Origin: Protula sp. h YS-2021
Lineage: Eukaryota; Annelida; Polychaeta; Sabellida; Serpulidae
Assembly (NCBI GenBank): GCA_949752745.1
Contig: OX457028.1
Coordinates: 9,284,763-9,348,762, forward strand
Reading direction: 5' to 3'
DNA length: 64,000 nucleotides
The first letter of the stretch is position 1. Every line of letters starts with the position of its first letter. Below are positions 44,816 to 64,000 of this stretch, in pieces. A model generated the notes under the pieces. The model saw nothing but the letters and a program-made list of their open reading frames with translations, was not told the DNA's origin and made no database searches. The position numbers were made by a program, and so were the translations under genes.

Positions 44816-45354
44816 TTTTTTTTCAATTTTTGTTGATCATGTAAACAATAAACCCCGACTTCTTATACTCTTTATAAAGTGAAATATTCTTGATACAGGA
44901 TTAAATGGAAATTTTTTTCAACTTGGATTAATAGGCCCGATTACAACAAGAAATAACGGTATCCTGTATTAGGCTTGTAAGGTATAACAGTGCCTCTGGA
45001 GTGCAATTGAACATTTTCAAACTATTACTTCAGTTCAACAATTACTTCGATTCGATTCAACGGCACAGATACTTTTACTTATAGTAATATGTTAACCAAA
45101 AATGTGCAAAAAAACTAGAATAAGAAAATGTCAGTTAATGCGTCGGTAACAGAAAGATGAGCAAATGCTATAAAGAGACAGGTGAGGTATATGGACACAA
45201 CAGAGTTTACACCTAAAGAGTGAATGTTTTTTTTTCAAAGCGCATTTTTTTAAAAATCTTTGGCCGTTAATATGTAATGTACTTTTTCACTTTTTCCTGT
45301 TTTTTTTTTAATATTTTTTTTCACACCCCAGTTTTCCAGGTTCACGTAGTGTTT

Positions 45355-45760
45355 TCATATGAGGCACATCAACCAATGTGAGTTCATATTGTTTGAATTT
45401 ATCTTTTTCGGTGATTTCTCATGTATAGCCAGTGTCAGTGGCAAGCTAAACATAGGCACGTTACAGACTATGGGGCCGTGTCCTAACCAGCATAGCCAGC
45501 GCTTACAGTTGTGTCCGCAGCGGGCTCAGTCAGAACAGGCCCACGTTAAGATGCCACGACACTTCCACAAAAACTGTCAGCCAGCTCTCTCAGCCAGATA
45601 GATCGCTTTGGTGGTAACATCATAATGGTTTGGGGGCACCATATGATTTGGATGGCGCCAATTTCCAGGCCTACCTTCCAACAGGTCACCTCAGCATTTT
45701 ATCAACAAAGATGACAGCTCTCCTTGATGAAGACCACATGATGTTGGAAATGCTCTGAAC
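45355..45760 (+). pseudogene. Tc1-like transposase remnant
   Basis: The frame around 45601 reads DRFGGNIIMVWGHHMIW, resembling the DRFGGGSVMVWGGI motif of Tc1-type transposases. Upstream, the 45480-45600 stretch is rich in Arg/Gln codons as in the N-terminal half. Stops and frameshifts are frequent. The element ends are not found. Confidence 0.45.
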
Positions 45761-45918
45761 AAAACAAATGATTCCTAATTGATTGCTATACAAATCCTCC
45801 TTTCTCCCGTCTGAGATTGTAGATCGTGTTAAGTTACATAATCATAAACATATTTGGTTATGTTTTATACTAATTCTAATTATGTATGTAATCAATAACG
45901 AGATTTTACTGTCAATTA

Positions 45919-45921
<3 letters not shown>

Positions 45922-45999
<78 letters not shown>
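45922..45999. repeat. (AT)n microsatellite
   Basis: About 39 perfect AT units. Confidence 0.98.
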
Positions 46000-46002
<3 letters not shown>

Positions 46003-47017
46003 CCGGTATTGTTGATGTATTTTATTCAGGATAAAAGCTTCAGATCATAGCTGATATTGCATTTGACTTGCTCTATGTTGAGCGGACCCAGTACATTATC
46101 TGTCATATAGTGCTGTTTGTGCTGAGCCCCAAAGTACGAAGTGTAACATTTAAACTATCGGTCACGTATTGTTGGAACTGTGTATTGGCGTTTAGGCACG
46201 TATAGACTATATAAAGAAAGCTCAGTTATTTGTCTTTCAAGCTGTGCTTTTAATGAGAAAATGGGACTAATTTTTTTCAGAGAGTATTTGTGCTTTGCTG
46301 TCTTGTACAGTTAATTGGCTCCAAAGTGTCATGTCAGTAAATATTGAAGAATTAACAGTTATGTTTTCGTTTTAATGAAGTATCTTTGCTTAATGAAATA
46401 TAAGCAAATAATTCGGAATAAAAACTTGTCTTTTCTTGACTTAAAGATAATAAGGAGTTCAGCTTGTCCTTTTTTTATTTACGCACACAGACTTGCTGAT
46501 TTCATGTTGCTATAAAGGTGTAGCATAACACATTTTTGATGTGACAGTGGTAAAATTCTACCCTGAAGGAAAAGTGATGAAAGAATGCAGATACTGTGCT
46601 CTTTCATGAGAGGCACCATTTAGCGCATGCGCAGGTACAATGCATTAATCTTACAGATTGCCACCATAGACGTAAGGGAATTTAACAGCTACTGTAGTCT
46701 ATCCAAGGCTACACATATTACATCCATAACGCTTCGTCTTACATGTTTCAAAGAATGTGATACACCACTGTTTATTGCTTGGCAATAAATGCTATTCGGT
46801 TCAAAGTATTTTATTCTTTCCCTATAACCTTGTCGCCACTAATTATGAATTTATTTAAATATTACAGAAAAATCATGGTTGGAGCCACGATGCTGTTCTA
46901 AGTCTGGTGGATAGTAGATTAAACTTGATCTGCGCTGTTTTGGTAAAAAAAATTGAGACTATCAACACCCTTTCAACTTTGTGTTCCCACAAACTCCCGT
47001 TAAAAGTAGCTACGTTA

Positions 47018-47175
47018 TACAGTATACATTATATAGTATACCTTGTAAAGTATATGTTATTCAGTATATGTTATACAGTACACGTTGGATAATATACGGT
47101 ATACAGTATACCTTATACAGTATACGTTAATCAGAATACGTTATGTAGTATATCTTATACAGTATACTTTATACA
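47018..47175. repeat. Degenerate TATACAGTATAC-type repeat
   Basis: About 11 units of 13-15 bp (GTTATACAGTATA) in succession. Confidence 0.85.
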
Positions 47176-49671
47176 GCATACAATATAAAGCCTTTTATTT
47201 TCCAAGCTCACGTGTAATGCAGTCATGTTTTTCTGGCGTTTTCTGAAATATTTACGCAGCAGTTTTTGTGAGGTTATATTATTGGACGAAAAGATCTGCG
47301 ATTGTTTTAATGTGGGATAATAGGTGTGCAAGCCGAAGTCATTTTTACAGACGGATAAACTATAGCGCGGCATCCACTTCCATTGTGATATTAAAATATA
47401 TATTCTGCACTAGAAAAAAAGAAGTTTTCGTCTTGATTTGAATGTAGGGTCTCTACACATTTCAGCCTGTACAAACAACCAGGTTTGGAATGATTGTACC
47501 AGCCGTCACTTTGGGTCACTTTGGGTCACTTTGCTCCAGCGGTAATTCGGGCAGACTCCGTCTGGCTTCAAAATTAGCCCCTTTCGCCGCATTTTTTCGG
47601 ACACGCATGGTAACACATAAGATACCAGGTGGCTCCCCTGGGCACTTTGTGCACCTACATGTCTCAACTAGTAATTCCATGTGCGAGAGGATGTAAGCCC
47701 AGGTGTGAGTCTGCTCCAGTAATGGCCTTTGATCATGACACTATGTGTCTATACCATGGGCTACGCAGTAAGGGCAGGAAGAAATGTAGTCTTGTTAATC
47801 ATTTCATTTAAAAAACCACATGCCAGTCGAACTTTTTATATTTTTGAAAAATCTGGTGACCGCCCACTCACCAAAGGTATTGATGTATTTTTGCAAAGTA
47901 GTATATTTTAATGACTTTATATAAAGATTACATAACATATATATTATAGATTTTAAGTTGCTATTTTGAAGTGGATTAAACGTTAAGGCGAGACTGCAAA
48001 ATTTCTCTTCTAAAAAGCCCTATTTAGTTTTTGTATGTTTTTCCGGTAAAGTTTGCATACTTTGACATTTATATATGCCATCGGCGTAGTTTTTGGTCGG
48101 CCGGAACATATTTTTTGTTTATTTCTGCTTTGGCCACCCGGCTGGAGAATGAGAAACAGGTATGTTATTGTTTTCACCTAAAGGTTTTATTTTTTTCACA
48201 CAGCGGGGAATGGCGCCTTTGAAGAGCCGCATGGAAGCAATAACAACAATAACAACAATAACAACAATAACAACAAAATAATCGGTTAGTGACAACGTTT
48301 GAAAACGGCCAATGTTTTTTATACTGAGAACCTTATATAGTGTACTGTCACAAAATGCATCTTTTGCTTGCTGGTTATGACTTACGCAATTTATTACATT
48401 TTAAGGATTTAAAGAAATAACAGGACCACAGAATCCTTCAACCATCGACATACAAGCGTTATACGATCTGAACAGTTAAGGTGTTGCTTGTCTAAGAATA
48501 AAATATAAAGTTGCTAGTAACGCGAACCATATATTGTATTTAAAGGGATATTACTGTAAAACGACATTAAAAGTAATAAATTATGCAACATTTAAGTCTC
48601 GTTTATTACCAATATACAGAGTATAATACCAGTAGCTGCATGATTTTCAATCGCATGATAAAAGTTCATGACTACCGCATTTAGCATAAACGATAATAAC
48701 AAAACCATCAGATAAATTATTTATACTGCAAACATATCACGCCAACAAATGCAACCCTAATCAAAGCCAGAAATCGAAAACCACAGAGTTCACAACGTTG
48801 ACTGAAGCACATGAACACAACAAGTACATATTGTTAATCTTTAAAAAACAATTGTATTTATTGTTTTTCATTACAGCTACAACAAAAAATAATTACGATG
48901 CGCACACATACGTACAAATAAACACTATACAATACACCCCACTAATCATGCGTCATGCGCAGCTATATCGTGGGATGACGCAGCATTTATTGGACATCCA
49001 AAGACTGTGTATTCATTGTAAAGAAGTGAAAGGACGAAATTACCATTGCAATAACAGTAATAGCGTCAGCAAACATGCATATATAAACAGGTCATCGCTT
49101 TGTTCTGCTAAGCAACAAAATCTTGTCTGCCATTTTGTTAATTTTTTTGGGTAATTTCGTTCGCGTGGAGCGTTAACTGAATTAAATTCTGCTCCACGCG
49201 CATCTTCCGGAATGAAAACAAATCATAATCCACGAGAATACACGGTGAGAGTCAACGAAAAGAAATGTCTCGGGATTGCTATCCGGTCGCCACTAACATT
49301 TATGGAATGATGCCATTGAGTGATACTAAGAAACGGAGCGCTCTCCTGAAAGAAAATAAATAAAGGCACAGGCTCAGCTTAGACAGACCTTTACCTCTTA
49401 TAGAACAGATAGTGAATTTTAATATCAAACATGAAAACACACCCTCGATAATTTTTTTTGATTATTTTCATTGCAGGATTGCACTGTGTCTTTTACGTGT
49501 GCTTGGCCTGTCATGGCTTGCAGTTCCAAATGAACCTTGTAATTCCTCTCTGGAATTTGGCTTCTTGAAAAGCGTACAAGTGCAATGCTGTCATGTAGTA
49601 TATAAGATTTGAAGTGCCACATATCTTCACATGCTTAAATTTCTTACCGGGCCACCCTCATAATGTTTTTG

Positions 49672-49691
49672 TTTATTTTTAAAACTTTATT
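49672..49691 (-). promoter_or_regulatory. Possible poly(A) signals of the receptor gene
   Basis: Two AATAAA hexamers occur on the minus strand (plus-strand TTTATT at 49672-49677 and 49686-49691), about 400 bases after the stop codon. The spacing suits a short 3' UTR, but AT-rich sequence produces such hexamers by chance. Confidence 0.35.
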
Positions 49692-50087
49692 ATCTATATT
49701 GTTTTTGTATTTTGGATTTGTCATTCTTAAGTATACCCCATAGAGCCCAAAGATATCGGTTTCAATGCCCATGCCCTCTGTTGTACGTTTTTACATAGCC
49801 ACGGCATTAACCAGAATAAAATTGATTTGTCAATATTTAGCCTAAGACCAGAAAAATGAGAAAGTGTGCACTTTTCTATTACCTTAAGGGCGAACGCTAT
49901 ATTTCATACAGTACATGTACAATCATCTGCTTGATCTTGTACACAGATTTGATTAAGGAACAATAAAATAATACTACACACTAGAATTTGTGGTTCTTTC
50001 GCTCTTTTTGTTCTTATTGTTTAGAATGTATCTATACAACATTCTAGCACAGTTTTATACCATTTAAGTTCTTACTTCTCCTTTGAT

Positions 50088-64000
<13,913 letters not shown>

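Larger units (their letters stand above)
42689..50087. other. Intergenic region between the CUB membrane gene and the receptor
   Basis: This region holds poly-G and TG runs (43.17 kb), two tRNA-like SINE copies (43.6-44.3 kb), a CAGTGAAACCCC-type element end (44.6-44.82 kb), a Tc1-like remnant (45.35-45.75 kb), an (AT)n tract, and a TATACAGT-type repeat (47.02-47.17 kb). I see no gene in 47.4-49.6 kb. Confidence 0.6.

Overview
This window is eukaryotic nuclear DNA from an invertebrate animal. It is AT-rich, crowded with micro- and minisatellites and transposon remnants, and carries intron-split genes for extracellular modules. I infer a marine lophotrochozoan, most likely a mollusc. The main reason is that the clearest gene is a GRL101-type receptor (LDLa, leucine-rich repeats, rhodopsin-like 7TM), a family first described in the snail Lymnaea. 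Species cannot be read from the sequence.

Three genes, all on the minus strand, hold essentially all the convincing coding sequence. (1) 64000 to 50088: a receptor of about 1000 residues in 19 visible exons, whose 5' end lies beyond the window. It reads divergent C-type lectin domain, seven LDLa or LDLa-like modules, LRR block, GRL101/RXFP-type hinge, seven transmembrane helices and cytoplasmic tail. Every exon junction keeps the frame. (2) 42688 to 35176: a complete eight-exon gene for a 269-residue type I membrane protein, with a signal peptide, a CUB-like ectodomain, one transmembrane helix and a tail with APPSY and LPSY motifs. (3) 20593 to beyond position 1: a secreted mosaic protein with signal peptide, somatomedin B, C-type lectin, EGF and CUB domains, then an unidentified Cys-rich exon cut by the window edge. 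Its first intron is 15.3 kb, and the intron after CUB appears to use a GC donor site. All three genes encode secreted or surface proteins built from recognition modules. That fits roles in extracellular recognition, but no shared pathway can be shown from sequence.

The rest is accessory DNA. Positions 5.2-20.5 kb (intron 1 of gene 3) hold nested hAT-like miniature elements with 8-bp target duplications, a tRNA-like SINE head, several minisatellites and a decayed coding fragment. Positions 20.6-35 kb (intergenic) hold a 26-bp tandem array, two copies of an element with 15-bp-repeat terminal inverted repeats, an 80-bp hairpin repeat, an ACGTC-rich element and a short ORF broken by one stop. A foldback element lies just 3' of gene 2. 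Positions 42.7-50 kb (intergenic) hold paired dimeric tRNA-like SINEs and a Tc1-like remnant. The introns of gene 2 hold a TA-flanked 881-bp element filled with GATATC/GATCTC repeats. A related 17-bp minisatellite appears at three distant places.

The most unusual pattern is that several tandem arrays start at splice junctions of these genes and include copies of exon ends with usable-looking donor or acceptor sites.
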